NCBI RefSeq assembly: GCF_002783505.1
Contig: NZ_PFGL01000071.1
Location: 43,051 to 92,548, forward strand
Length of the DNA stretch: 49,498 nt
Direction of reading: 5' to 3'
From: Shewanella sp. CG12_big_fil_rev_8_21_14_0_65_47_15
Lineage (GTDB): Bacteria > Pseudomonadota > Gammaproteobacteria > Enterobacterales > Shewanellaceae
The translations under genes and the position numbers were made by a program. Shown one piece after another: positions 15,361-23,602 of the stretch (position 1 is its first letter; each line of letters starts with the position of its first letter). The notes beneath the pieces are model-generated. The model was given only the letters and a program-made list of their open reading frames with translations, made no database searches and was not told where the DNA came from.

Positions 15361-17559
15361 TTAATTCCTCACTAAATCCAACTCTTGGATAAGGTTATCC
15401 GCATGGTCGACTTCGTCCATCATCCACAAAATGTAGCGGATATCCACGTGTACGGCGCGGGTGATGGTCGGATTGAAGAACCAATCCTTAGTAATGGCTT
15501 CATAGGTGGAGTCGAAATTAAGGCCGACTAACTCCCCTTTACCGTTAAAGACGGGGGAGCCCGAGTTACCGCCTGTGGTATCGACGCTGGATAAAAAGTT
15601 AACTGGCACTGAGTTAAATTCTTCAGGCTTATCTAAGCAAGAGAACAGACGGCAGATCCAGCTGCGGGGATCTTGATAGACAGATTTCACTAGATGATCG
15701 CCAACCCGCTGTTCACTAATCGCATCGAGGAGTTTTTTCGGGGCATTGTAGGGCTCAACGCCCGTGTGCTTGGCTACTATGCCATCGAGGCGAGTAAAGG
15801 GTTGTTTATAGAGCGCATCGCGGGATTGATAACCATCGACCATACCGTAGCTGATCCGCAGCGTACCGTTGGCGTCAGGGTAGACTGGCCAGTTGTTGGC
15901 TTTATAGTATTCGATCACGGCCGCCATATAGTCTGGACGAGCAGTTGATAACTTGCCGTCTAAGATTTTTTCCGCTTTTTCCTCAGCCATATTAGTGTCA
16001 TACAACGCGACAGCGAGACAAATAAAAGGGTCGCTGCTGGTTTCGAATGCGTTGGCATCGGCGTCCATCCAGGCCAGACGTTGCGCTTGGTCGGTTAGCG
16101 TCGTCAGCGAATATAAGCCATCGAGTTTCGCCTCTAAACTCACGTTCATATCGTCGAGTTTAAGCATATTATCTAAGGCGGCGACGCGATTTGGTTGCGA
16201 TAAATAGGCATTTAAGTCTTGTTGCCAAAGAGTTTTATCCACTTTGACATCGAAACTCGAATCGATGCGTTTAAGCCGCGAGCTAAACATGGCCAAATCG
16301 CGATCTTGGTAACCGATTTCACGTTCCGAATCGCTCTTTTGCTTTTCTTTAGCTAAGCGATAGAGGTTGTTTGCCGCGGTGAGCAAAGTGCTCGATTGGG
16401 CGTTGGTAAAGTAGTAATTGGTTTGGGTTTGCTGTTGCTGCTCGGCCAGTAAGACTTCGAGTTCGCTAATCAAATTTTGGTTAAGGGTAGGATTTTTCTT
16501 TAACCAGGCCAGAAAATCATCTTCACGGTGTTGTTTAATGCCGACGATATCCGTGGCTTTAAAACCGGCGAGCAGGCCGTTGAGTTTTTTCATCCGATTG
16601 GCCATCGATGCCATATTACCGGCGTATTTTATGGCGATATCCGCATCTTCCTGTCCCATGGCTTCGATAGTATCAATCTGTAATTGATAGCGTTTTGCCT
16701 GGGTTGGATAGAGCCAGTCGCTGGCAAATTTAAGTTCGCTGGTGAGATTGTAACGACTGGTAGTGCCAGGATAGCCCGCCACAAACACGCCATCACCGGC
16801 CTTTACGCCGTCGGCGTTCACTCTAAGGTAGCTCTTTGGCTGGTAAGGAATGTTATCGTCGCTATAGGCAGCGGGTTGACCATCTTTACCCACGTAAGCT
16901 CGTAAGAAGGCAAAATCACCCGAGTGGCGTGGATATTCATAGTTATCGATATCACCGCCGTAGGCGCCAACACTTTCTGGTGGCGCATACACTAAACGCA
17001 CATCGCGGATCATTAATTGCTTGATTAAGTAGTATTCTAGGCCGTTATGGAAACTGCGGACATTACAACGGTAGTTGGCATCGACCTCACAGCTTTTGAT
17101 CAAGGCTTTACTGTGGTTTTCAATATCTTCGTAGCGTTTTAGGGGATCTTGACTTAAGTCTTGAGTCACTTCGCTAGTCACATTGGTGACGGCTTCGGTG
17201 ATGTATAAACGCTCATTGGGACCGGCTGTGGGTTCCTTGTCCATGGATGTCGCTAAAAAGCCTTGTTCTAGATAGTTATGCTCTTTCTTAGTGTTATATT
17301 GTATCGCCTTGTAGGCACAATGATGGTTTGTTACAACTAGCCCTTGGGGGGAGACAAAACTGGCGGTACAATAGCCCAGCCCTACAACGGCGTTCATGGG
17401 ATAGCTTGTGAGATCGGCTAGTTTTTCAGCAGAAATATCGATTCCGCGTTCACTGAGTTTGTCTGCAATTGAAGGCATTTGATAAGGTTGCCATTGTCCT
17501 TCATCGGCATTCGCTATACCGGATGTCAAAACTAAGGCCGCAACCAATGCAATACGCAT
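15361..17559 (-). CDS. S46-family dipeptidyl-peptidase (DPP7/DPP11-like)
   Basis: Secreted periplasmic serine exopeptidase that removes N-terminal dipeptides. The signal peptide covers residues 1-18 (GIANA). The 732-residue length is typical. The catalytic His is in TNHHC (His80), the family Asp segment is GDIDNYEYPRHSGDFAF, and the nucleophile is Ser666 in GGNSGSP. Eighteen residues later lies the P1-specificity position. It is Arg in DPP11 (Asp/Glu preference) and Gly in DPP7 (hydrophobic preference), but Ser684 here. Specificity is therefore not predictable from that residue alone. It is a single gene, divergent from dnaB. Confidence 0.9.
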   Translation of the reverse strand: MRIALVAALVLTSGIANADEGQWQPYQMPSIADKLSERGIDISAEKLADLTSYPMNAVVGLGYCTASFVSPQGLVVTNHHCAYKAIQYNTKKEHNYLEQGFLATSMDKEPTAGPNERLYITEAVTNVTSEVTQDLSQDPLKRYEDIENHSKALIKSCEVDANYRCNVRSFHNGLEYYLIKQLMIRDVRLVYAPPESVGAYGGDIDNYEYPRHSGDFAFLRAYVGKDGQPAAYSDDNIPYQPKSYLRVNADGVKAGDGVFVAGYPGTTSRYNLTSELKFASDWLYPTQAKRYQLQIDTIEAMGQEDADIAIKYAGNMASMANRMKKLNGLLAGFKATDIVGIKQHREDDFLAWLKKNPTLNQNLISELEVLLAEQQQQTQTNYYFTNAQSSTLLTAANNLYRLAKEKQKSDSEREIGYQDRDLAMFSSRLKRIDSSFDVKVDKTLWQQDLNAYLSQPNRVAALDNMLKLDDMNVSLEAKLDGLYSLTTLTDQAQRLAWMDADANAFETSSDPFICLAVALYDTNMAEEKAEKILDGKLSTARPDYMAAVIEYYKANNWPVYPDANGTLRISYGMVDGYQSRDALYKQPFTRLDGIVAKHTGVEPYNAPKKLLDAISEQRVGDHLVKSVYQDPRSWICRLFSCLDKPEEFNSVPVNFLSSVDTTGGNSGSPVFNGKGELVGLNFDSTYEAITKDWFFNPTITRAVHVDIRYILWMMDEVDHADNLIQELDLVRN

Positions 17560-17684
17560 GTTCTTTCCTTATTGATTGTTAGAGTGTCCGTTGAAACAGG
17601 ATAACAGGCGAGTGTAAACCACCTGTTTGCTTGACGCGGGTTTTATATCATATTTTGTTAAGTTGTTGGAAATCGGGAGCGTTA

Positions 17685-19091
17685 ATGTCACAGCAAGGTG
17701 CTTTTAAGCCTAAAAGTAAGCCAAGAGATTTGCAGCTCGATGGACTCAAGCTGCCACCGCATTCTATTGAGGCTGAACAATCGGTATTAGGCGGCTTAAT
17801 GTTAGACGCCGACGCTTGGGATAAAGTGGCTGAAACCGTTGTAAAAGAAGACTTTTACTCGCGCTCGCATCGAATGATCTTCGCGGCGATGCACCGTCTA
17901 GTGGAAACCAGTCAGCCCATCGATTTAATTACCGTATCCGAACAACTTGAGCTTGAAAATCAGCTTGAAGAGGCGGGCGGTTTTGCCTACTTAGGTGAAA
18001 TTGCTAAGAATACTCCCAGTGCCGGCAATATTGTCTCCTACGCTGAAATTGTCCGCGAGCGGGCCGTTGTGCGGGAGATGATCCGCGTGGCCCATGAAAT
18101 TGCCGATGCGGGCTACAATCCCGAAGGTCGAGACTCGAGTGCCTTGCTCGATCTGGCTGAAAGTAAAGTGTTTAAAATTGCCGAGCAGCGCACCAATGCC
18201 AATGAAGGTCCCGAGGGCATTAAAACCATCCTTGAAAAAACCGTCGATAAGATTGAGCAACTCTATAATAACCCACATAATGGGGTGACTGGGGTGTCGA
18301 GTGGTTTTAGCGATCTGGATAAAATGACCGCAGGCTTCCAATCCGGCGACTTGATTATCGTGGCGGCCCGTCCCTCTATGGGTAAAACGACCTTTGCGAT
18401 GAACCTCTGCGAACAGGCGGCGATGAATGAAGACAAGCCAGTGCTTATTTTCAGTCTTGAGATGCCCTCGGAACAGATTATGATGCGTATGCTCGCCTCC
18501 TTGGGGCGCGTCGATCAGACTAAAATCCGTACTGGTCAGCTCGATGATGAGGATTGGGCGCGGGTGTCATCGACCATGGGCATCATGCTCGAGCAGGGCA
18601 AAATGTATATTGATGATGGCTCGGGACTCACCCCGACCGAAGTGCGAAGCCGTGCACGCCGCATCGCCCGTGAATACGGTGGCCTATCGATGATCATGGT
18701 CGACTACCTGCAATTGATGCAAGTGCCCGCCTTATCCGATAACCGTACCCTTGAAATTGCCGAAATTTCTCGCTCGCTTAAGGCCTTAGCCAAAGAGCTT
18801 GAAATCCCCGTTATCGCCCTGTCACAGCTTAACCGATCCCTCGAACAGCGAGCCGATAAACGCCCGGTGAACTCGGACTTGCGTGAATCGGGATCTATCG
18901 AGCAGGATGCGGATCTCATCATGTTTATTTACCGCGATGAAGTGTATAACAACGATTCTCCAGACAAGGGCACGGCCGAAATCATTATCGGTAAGCAGCG
19001 TAACGGCCCCATTGGGCGGGTGCGCTTAACTTTCCAAGGTCAGTATTCTCGCTTCGATAATTATGCTGGTCCGCAGTTTGAAGAAGATTAA
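17685..19091 (+). CDS. dnaB: Replicative DNA helicase DnaB
   Basis: Hexameric 5'-3' helicase of the replication fork. An N-terminal DnaG/DnaC-interacting domain starts at LPPHSIEAEQSVLGGLMLD. After a linker comes the RecA-like domain with Walker A ARPSMGKTTFA and the VDYLQLM Walker B. RESGSIEQDADLIMFIYRDE follows. I start it at the ATG at 17685 (468 residues), behind CGGGAGC. A longer frame to 17631 adds an N-terminus not seen in DnaB. It is continuous, with no intein. Confidence 0.97.
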   Translation: MSQQGAFKPKSKPRDLQLDGLKLPPHSIEAEQSVLGGLMLDADAWDKVAETVVKEDFYSRSHRMIFAAMHRLVETSQPIDLITVSEQLELENQLEEAGGFAYLGEIAKNTPSAGNIVSYAEIVRERAVVREMIRVAHEIADAGYNPEGRDSSALLDLAESKVFKIAEQRTNANEGPEGIKTILEKTVDKIEQLYNNPHNGVTGVSSGFSDLDKMTAGFQSGDLIIVAARPSMGKTTFAMNLCEQAAMNEDKPVLIFSLEMPSEQIMMRMLASLGRVDQTKIRTGQLDDEDWARVSSTMGIMLEQGKMYIDDGSGLTPTEVRSRARRIAREYGGLSMIMVDYLQLMQVPALSDNRTLEIAEISRSLKALAKELEIPVIALSQLNRSLEQRADKRPVNSDLRESGSIEQDADLIMFIYRDEVYNNDSPDKGTAEIIIGKQRNGPIGRVRLTFQGQYSRFDNYAGPQFEED

Positions 19092-19190
19092 GTGTGTGGC
19101 GATAGAAGATAAGCGAAGCTTATGTATTCTTGTTATTTCTCTGGCTTTTTATTTTCTGACTTTTCTCTTGATAAATAGACAAGGTAAATT

Positions 19191-20267
19191 TTGAAACCTT
19201 TTCCCCGTGCAGAAATTAGCAGTAGTGCACTGCAAAATAACTTGGCCGTGTTGCGACAACAGGCAAGTACAAGCCAAGTGATGGCTGTTGTTAAGGCCAA
19301 TGGTTATGGCCATGGATTGTTGAATGTCGCTAACTGTTTAGTCAGTGCCGATGGTTTTGGTTTGGCCCGTTTAGAAGAAGCCTTGGAATTGCGTGCAGGT
19401 GGCGTAAAGGCGCGCCTGCTGTTGCTCGAGGGTTTTTTTCGTAGCACAGATTTACCCTTACTGGTTGCCCACGATATAGATACTGTGGTTCACCATGAGT
19501 CGCAAATTGAAATGTTAGAGCGGGCCAAGCTTAGCAAACCCGTCACAGTCTGGCTTAAAGTCGATTCTGGCATGCATAGATTAGGGGTGACGCCTGAGCA
19601 ATTCTCGGCAGTTTATGCTCGCTTGGTCGCATGCGCTAATGTGGCTAAACCCATTCACCTGATGACTCATTTTGCCTGTGCCGATGAACCTGAAAACCTG
19701 TACACAGAGGTACAAATGGCGGCCTTTAACGCCTTAATCACAGGTTTACCGGGTTTTAGGACCCTTGCTAATTCGGCGGGAGCACTTTATTGGCCTAAAA
19801 GCCAAGGTGATTGGATTAGACCCGGTATTGCACTCTATGGTGTGTCACCCGTTGCGGGCGATTGTGGTGCAAATCATGGGCTTATCCCCGCGATGAATTT
19901 AGTTTCTCGTCTTATTGCCGTGCGTGATCATAAAGCGGATCAACCCGTAGGCTATGGCTGTTATTGGACGGCCAAGCAAGATACCCGTTTAGGGGTTGTC
20001 GCTATTGGTTATGGCGATGGCTATCCCCGTAATGCGCCCGAAGGGACACCCGTGTGGATCAATGGTCGTCGAGTACCTATTGTTGGCCGAGTGTCTATGG
20101 ATATGTTGACCGTCGATTTAGGTCAGGATGCCCAGGATAGAGTCGGCGACGATGTTTTACTCTGGGGGCAAGCACTTCCTGTAGAGGAAGTTGCCGAACA
20201 TATTGGCACTATTGCCTACGAATTAGTGACTAAGCTCACCCCAAGGGTGGCGGTGTGTTTAGCCTAG
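19191..20267 (+). CDS. alr: Alanine racemase
   Basis: PLP-dependent interconversion of L- and D-alanine for peptidoglycan. The PLP lysine is Lys35 in VVKANGYGHG. The C-terminal domain catalytic-Tyr region is AIGYGDGYPRNAPEG. The 358-residue length is normal. The start is TTG, preceded by AAGGT at a suitable distance. It follows dnaB by 99 bp, the same order as E. coli dnaB-alr. Confidence 0.95.
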   Translation: MKPFPRAEISSSALQNNLAVLRQQASTSQVMAVVKANGYGHGLLNVANCLVSADGFGLARLEEALELRAGGVKARLLLLEGFFRSTDLPLLVAHDIDTVVHHESQIEMLERAKLSKPVTVWLKVDSGMHRLGVTPEQFSAVYARLVACANVAKPIHLMTHFACADEPENLYTEVQMAAFNALITGLPGFRTLANSAGALYWPKSQGDWIRPGIALYGVSPVAGDCGANHGLIPAMNLVSRLIAVRDHKADQPVGYGCYWTAKQDTRLGVVAIGYGDGYPRNAPEGTPVWINGRRVPIVGRVSMDMLTVDLGQDAQDRVGDDVLLWGQALPVEEVAEHIGTIAYELVTKLTPRVAVCLA

Positions 20268-20526
20268 TTATTTCTTCCGAATAGTATTGCTATAGAAAGC
20301 GCTAAGTATTGCTGAGGGGCGCTAAGTATTAGGCGAGCATAGCTGGGTACGCTGCGGGTTATGTGCTTATGCTCGAGGAGCAGGGATGCTGACAGGCTTT
20401 TGTATTAATGCATTTGGCGAGCTGGTGCCTGTGTGCAATACCCTGTGATAAAGCAGATTGGGTAACGATTGAGATAAAGGTGCAGAATGGCCTAAGTAAA
20501 GCGGCGATAAAATCTCATGTTGAAAA

Positions 20527-20991
20527 TTAGCTTTCAAAACAAATTTCGATAAAGGCTGTGCCGTACGGACTCGTGAATGGCATGATAATTTTAGTGCCGT
20601 TAGCCTTATGGGAAATAGTATGTCCCTTTCCCGATACCACCATAGGGGTTGCCATCTCAAACTCGTAGCCTTTTTGCCCTAAAAGGTTTTTAGCACCACC
20701 TGTAACCATATTGGTTATTTCTCCAACAAGATCTGTCACTTCCTCATTTATCTTACCTGGGTTTTCTCCCAACATATTTTGCATAATTTGCAGAACGAGT
20801 TTTTGCTCAAACGTAATCGACAGCGAACCCTTAGTTTGTGGCCCCACCATACCGATTAAACCGGAAACATCACCTTTGGCTAAGTTATCGGTTTTCACTT
20901 GGGGTTTACCTGGCGTCAAATCCATACTCGCCATAGTTGAAATGACATTGAGTAGAGATTGCAGGAAAGGATTAATAAAATTGACGTTCAT
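20527..20991 (-). CDS. CheX-like chemotaxis phosphatase domain protein
   Basis: A 154-residue single-domain protein of the CheC/CheX/FliY class, which dephosphorylates CheY-P. The helix EVTDLVGEITNMVTGGAKN carries the family E-x-x-N arrangement, and a second half continues through MATPMVVSGKGH. No chemotaxis genes are adjacent. A chemoreceptor lies about 24 kb downstream. Whether it acts on the main CheY or another response regulator is unknown. Confidence 0.8.
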   Translation of the reverse strand: MNVNFINPFLQSLLNVISTMASMDLTPGKPQVKTDNLAKGDVSGLIGMVGPQTKGSLSITFEQKLVLQIMQNMLGENPGKINEEVTDLVGEITNMVTGGAKNLLGQKGYEFEMATPMVVSGKGHTISHKANGTKIIMPFTSPYGTAFIEICFES

Positions 20992-21440
20992 GCCTAAGTT
21001 TATCCTCTTTTGAGCCTAAGCCACCTACTAATGGTACGTTTAAGGCTAGTAGAAAAATTGCTTAACCACAGCAATCTTGATCACACTCTATCAGCTTAGA
21101 TGAGACAAATAGAAATGTGAGCCTAATTTAACGATTTTCTTATCATTTATCAGATGTTTTAGGCCCCTAGAAATGTAAAAACAGTCTACAGATTGGTATA
21201 GCTAGCTTCATTCATAGTGACGCATGTGTGTCTATGCTGCAAAGTTTTTTGGCTTTTTGTGTGTTTTCAATCAGCAATAAACCTCGCTGTGGACTGATAT
21301 GGCTTAGTTTTCTGCTCTTTGCTCACCTTAATTTGCTGTCAATCTGAGAGTCGCCCAAGCGGTGAATAAGCGTTCCGAGCCATCTAAGTAGCACATGATT
21401 TGCAACTAGGGTTAACCTCCCCAACACGGCTAATTTAGGG
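20992..21440. other. Non-coding stretch upstream of dusA
   Basis: Between the divergent cheX-like and dusA genes I see no ORF with a ribosome-binding site and no tRNA. The DNA is T-rich in places (for example around 21246-21262). It must contain the cheX-like promoter. Confidence 0.5.
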
Positions 21441-21446
21441 TATACT
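21441..21446 (+). promoter_or_regulatory. -10 element of a short transcript upstream of dusA
   Basis: TATACT lies about 25 bp before a strong intrinsic terminator and 180 bp before dusA. The -35 is weak (TTAACC region near 21413). Confidence 0.45.
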
Positions 21447-21470
21447 GCCAGCGAGCCTTGTGGGGCATTT

Positions 21471-21503
21471 AAAACAGCAAACGTTAGCTCGTTTGCTGTT
21501 TTT
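21471..21503 (+). terminator. Leader terminator upstream of dusA
   Basis: Thirteen-base-pair stem AAAACAGCAAACG (21471-21483) / CGTTTGCTGTTTT (21490-21502), loop TTAGCT, then T residues. It sits between the promoter and dusA, so it is either an attenuator or the 3' end of a transcript of about 50 nt. Two more small hairpins follow (TTAAGAC/GTCTTAA 21534-21556, CCCGTA/TACGGG 21572-21585). Confidence 0.7.
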
Positions 21504-21626
21504 CCGTTTTTAAGTTCGGAGTTAGCCCTTAAGTTAAGACGAATTTAGTGTCTTAAGTTTGGGGGGCCTCACCCGTAGATACGGGGTCATTGTTGATGGA
21601 TTTCCATAACCAGAGTTGATAGTAAC

Positions 21627-22634
21627 GTGTTGAAAAATAGTAATATTGATAGTAATAGGCTCGAACGCACCTTTTCCATAGCGCCCATGCTCGATTGGAC
21701 TGACCGCCATTACCGTTATTTCGCCCGTTTAATGTCGGCCAATACCTTGTTATATACCGAGATGGTGACGACGGGGGCTATATTGCATGGTCGTGGTGAT
21801 TACTTAGCCTATAACCAAGAAGAACATCCTCTGGCATTGCAATTAGGGGGCTCGAATCCTTCGGAACTAGCTCGCTGCGCTAAACTTGCGGCCGAGCGGG
21901 GTTATGATGAAGTTAACCTCAATGTGGGATGTCCTTCGGATCGAGTACAGAATGGCCGCTTTGGTGCCTGTTTGATGGCCGAACCCGAATTAGTGGCACA
22001 ATGCGTGGATGCCATGAAGCAAGTGGTTGATATTCCTGTCACAGTAAAAACCCGTATCGGGATTGATGCACAAGATAGCTATGAATTTCTGACTCACTTT
22101 ATCGATAAGGTACAGGCAAAGGGATGCAGCGATTTTATCATTCACGCGCGCAAGGCTTGGCTTTCGGGGTTAAGTCCGAAGGAAAACCGTGAGATCCCGC
22201 CGCTCGACTATGGGCGTGTCTATCAACTCAAGCGCGATTACCCCTTATTGAACATCAGCATCAATGGCGGCGTGACAACACTTGTGCAGGCAAAAGAACA
22301 CTTAACACATCTCGATGGGGTGATGATGGGGCGCGAGGCGTATCAGAATCCTTATATTCTCGCCGAGGTGGATCAGGTGCTCTGCGGTAGTCAAAGTGAG
22401 GTGATCAGCCGTGAAGCCATTATTGAGGCCATGTTGCCTTATATTGAAGCCCATCTTCAATCCGGTGGACGGCTCAATCACATTACTCGCCATATGATAG
22501 GGTTATTCCAGGGGTTACCCGGTGCACGCGCTTGGCGCCGTTATTTGAGCGAAAATGCCCATAAAAACGGTGCGGGTGTTGAAGTGATTAGACAGGCTTA
22601 TCAGAGCATCCAAACCGAAATGATTGCTCAATAA
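21627..22634 (+). CDS. dusA: tRNA-dihydrouridine(20/20a) synthase DusA
   Basis: FMN-dependent reductase that forms dihydrouridine at positions 20/20a of tRNA. The TIM-barrel motifs are FSIAPMLDWTDRH, TEMVTTGAILHG, NLNVGCPSDRVQNGRFGACLM (Cys115 matches the catalytic cysteine) and GGVTTLVQAKEHL. The 335-residue length is typical. The start codon is GTG. dusA is a known integration hotspot for mobile elements, but none is inserted here. Confidence 0.95.
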   Translation: MLKNSNIDSNRLERTFSIAPMLDWTDRHYRYFARLMSANTLLYTEMVTTGAILHGRGDYLAYNQEEHPLALQLGGSNPSELARCAKLAAERGYDEVNLNVGCPSDRVQNGRFGACLMAEPELVAQCVDAMKQVVDIPVTVKTRIGIDAQDSYEFLTHFIDKVQAKGCSDFIIHARKAWLSGLSPKENREIPPLDYGRVYQLKRDYPLLNISINGGVTTLVQAKEHLTHLDGVMMGREAYQNPYILAEVDQVLCGSQSEVISREAIIEAMLPYIEAHLQSGGRLNHITRHMIGLFQGLPGARAWRRYLSENAHKNGAGVEVIRQAYQSIQTEMIAQ

Positions 22635-22751
22635 TTATGCGATTTAAAAAGTGGTGAGATTCACTAATGCTTGTAGTATTTTTCACCACTTCACTATTCT
22701 CTAAAACCTTGCCTAAATAGATTTATCCCATAAAAATACGATAATTTGTTT

Positions 22752-22775
22752 AAAATCATGTTGTTGAATGATTTT
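22752..22775. promoter_or_regulatory. Inverted repeat upstream of a sigma54-like promoter
   Basis: Perfect 8-bp arms AAAATCAT (22752-22759) and ATGATTTT (22768-22775) with an 8-nt spacer, ending 8 bp before the -24 element. It could be an activator, IHF or repressor site. Confidence 0.4.
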
Positions 22776-22783
22776 GAATAAGT

Positions 22784-22799
22784 TGGCATGCCCTTTGTA
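22784..22799 (+). promoter_or_regulatory. Putative sigma54 (-24/-12) promoter for the psp-like cassette
   Basis: TGGCATG-N4-TTGTA compares with the consensus TGGCACG-N4-TTGCA. The GG (22785-22786) and the GT (22797-22798, normally GC) are exactly 10 nt apart, as sigma54 requires. Expected transcription begins near 22810, about 30 nt before the first gene. The departure at the -12 dinucleotide lowers certainty. Confidence 0.55.
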
Positions 22800-22841
22800 T
22801 TAGTCTCTTTGTCAAGTTAATCAATCGAAAGGGATGACATC

Positions 22842-23132
22842 ATGTTTACTTTAAATCTTAAAAAATCAGTTCAAGTGAGTATGTTAATCGGTGCGTTAGC
22901 GGGTAGCGTTGCAGTACATGCCGAAGCCGCGCCAGTAGCGGATGTGATGGGGGCAATCGAGCAAACGCTGAGCACCCAGGCACAAGAACTGCTTGTCAGC
23001 ACTAAACGTGAGTTAGTGTTATCGCTACAAACTCAGCTTGCTGAAAGTATCTATGACTTCAATAGTCAGCTTAGCCTCAGTGCCGACAATAAAGATGAAT
23101 CGGCCACAAGCGACGAATATAGCGCTAAGTAA
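22842..23132 (+). CDS. Small exported protein of unknown function
   Basis: A 96-residue protein with an N-terminal signal peptide (hydrophobic core about 12-26, cleavage after VHA). The mature part (about 68 residues) is Gln/Glu/Leu-rich and probably helical (QTLSTQAQELLVSTKRELVLSLQTQLAESIYDF), and it ends in an acidic, Ser-rich tail. I do not recognise the family. It is the first gene behind a sigma54-like promoter. A 36-codon membrane ORF and a PspC-domain gene follow, which suggests an envelope-stress role. Confidence 0.65.
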   Translation: MFTLNLKKSVQVSMLIGALAGSVAVHAEAAPVADVMGAIEQTLSTQAQELLVSTKRELVLSLQTQLAESIYDFNSQLSLSADNKDESATSDEYSAK

Positions 23133-23144
23133 TAGGAGCTGCCT

Positions 23145-23255
23145 ATGTGGTTTGTAGCCCCATTAATGACTTTGCTACTGCTACCAGTGATTAGCCTTGC
23201 GTTGTTCTCAGGAATTATCTGCTGGTTTCAGTGGCATTGTTTCAGCGACAAATGA
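23145..23255 (+). CDS. 36-residue membrane peptide (possible PspB-like or novel)
   Basis: ATG at 23145 follows TAGGAGCT at a normal distance. The product begins MWFVAPLMTLLLLPV and has one long hydrophobic segment (about 5-30), then a short polar end. It sits 12 bp after the previous gene. Its stop overlaps the start of the PspC-domain gene (ATGA at 23252-23255), which is strong evidence for translation. PspB in classical psp operons is a small membrane protein immediately before pspC. The size is smaller than PspB, and sequence identity is not established. Confidence 0.6.
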   Translation: MWFVAPLMTLLLLPVISLALFSGIICWFQWHCFSDK

Positions 23256-23485
23256 GTGAGTATCTTGCTATGTGGGAAACTAAAATGAAACGAGCTAAAG
23301 TGCGGATGGAAAACCCAGAACGGTTAGTCTGTGGCGTTGCAGCTGGAATGGCATGGAAATTTGGTTGGTCCTGTTTTTGGACTCGCGCAGTATGGGCCGG
23401 AGCCATTGTATTTATGCCTGGTGTGAGTTTATTGATTTACTTTGTATTGGCACTATTAGTGGACCAATGGAAGAGACCGATATAA
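23252..23485 (+). CDS. PspC-domain small membrane protein
   Basis: A 77-residue protein with the PspC signature: RMENPERLVCGVAAGMAWKFG, WTRAVWAGAIVF and a second hydrophobic segment LLIYFVLALLVDQW. The start at 23252 overlaps the upstream stop in ATGA. An in-frame GTG at 23231 would overlap the upstream gene further. PspC proteins help sense envelope stress and act with PspA/PspB. No pspA is adjacent. E. coli places pspG, a PspF/sigma54-controlled gene, beside dusA in the same way. Confidence 0.8.
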   Translation: MSEYLAMWETKMKRAKVRMENPERLVCGVAAGMAWKFGWSCFWTRAVWAGAIVFMPGVSLLIYFVLALLVDQWKRPI

Positions 23486-23602
23486 ATCCAAGCGGATCAA
23501 TGCCGGCTAAAGATTATTGTGCCCGAACAATTCGGGATGCTATCAACAGAGGGCACTCTGGCCCCCATGCCAATAGCAAGTGCTTGACGATTTAAGTGAA
23601 GA

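Noticed and set aside
17631..17684. Extended N-terminus for DnaB
   Set aside because: It adds residues not seen in DnaB and lacks a good ribosome-binding site. The internal ATG has one.
20367..20660. 97-codon minus-strand ORF overlapping the CheX-like gene
   Set aside because: Out-of-frame shadow of the real gene plus non-coding sequence. No start signal.
21627..22634. Mobile element at the dusA integration hotspot
   Set aside because: dusA is intact and I saw no integrase, attachment repeat or foreign gene on either side.
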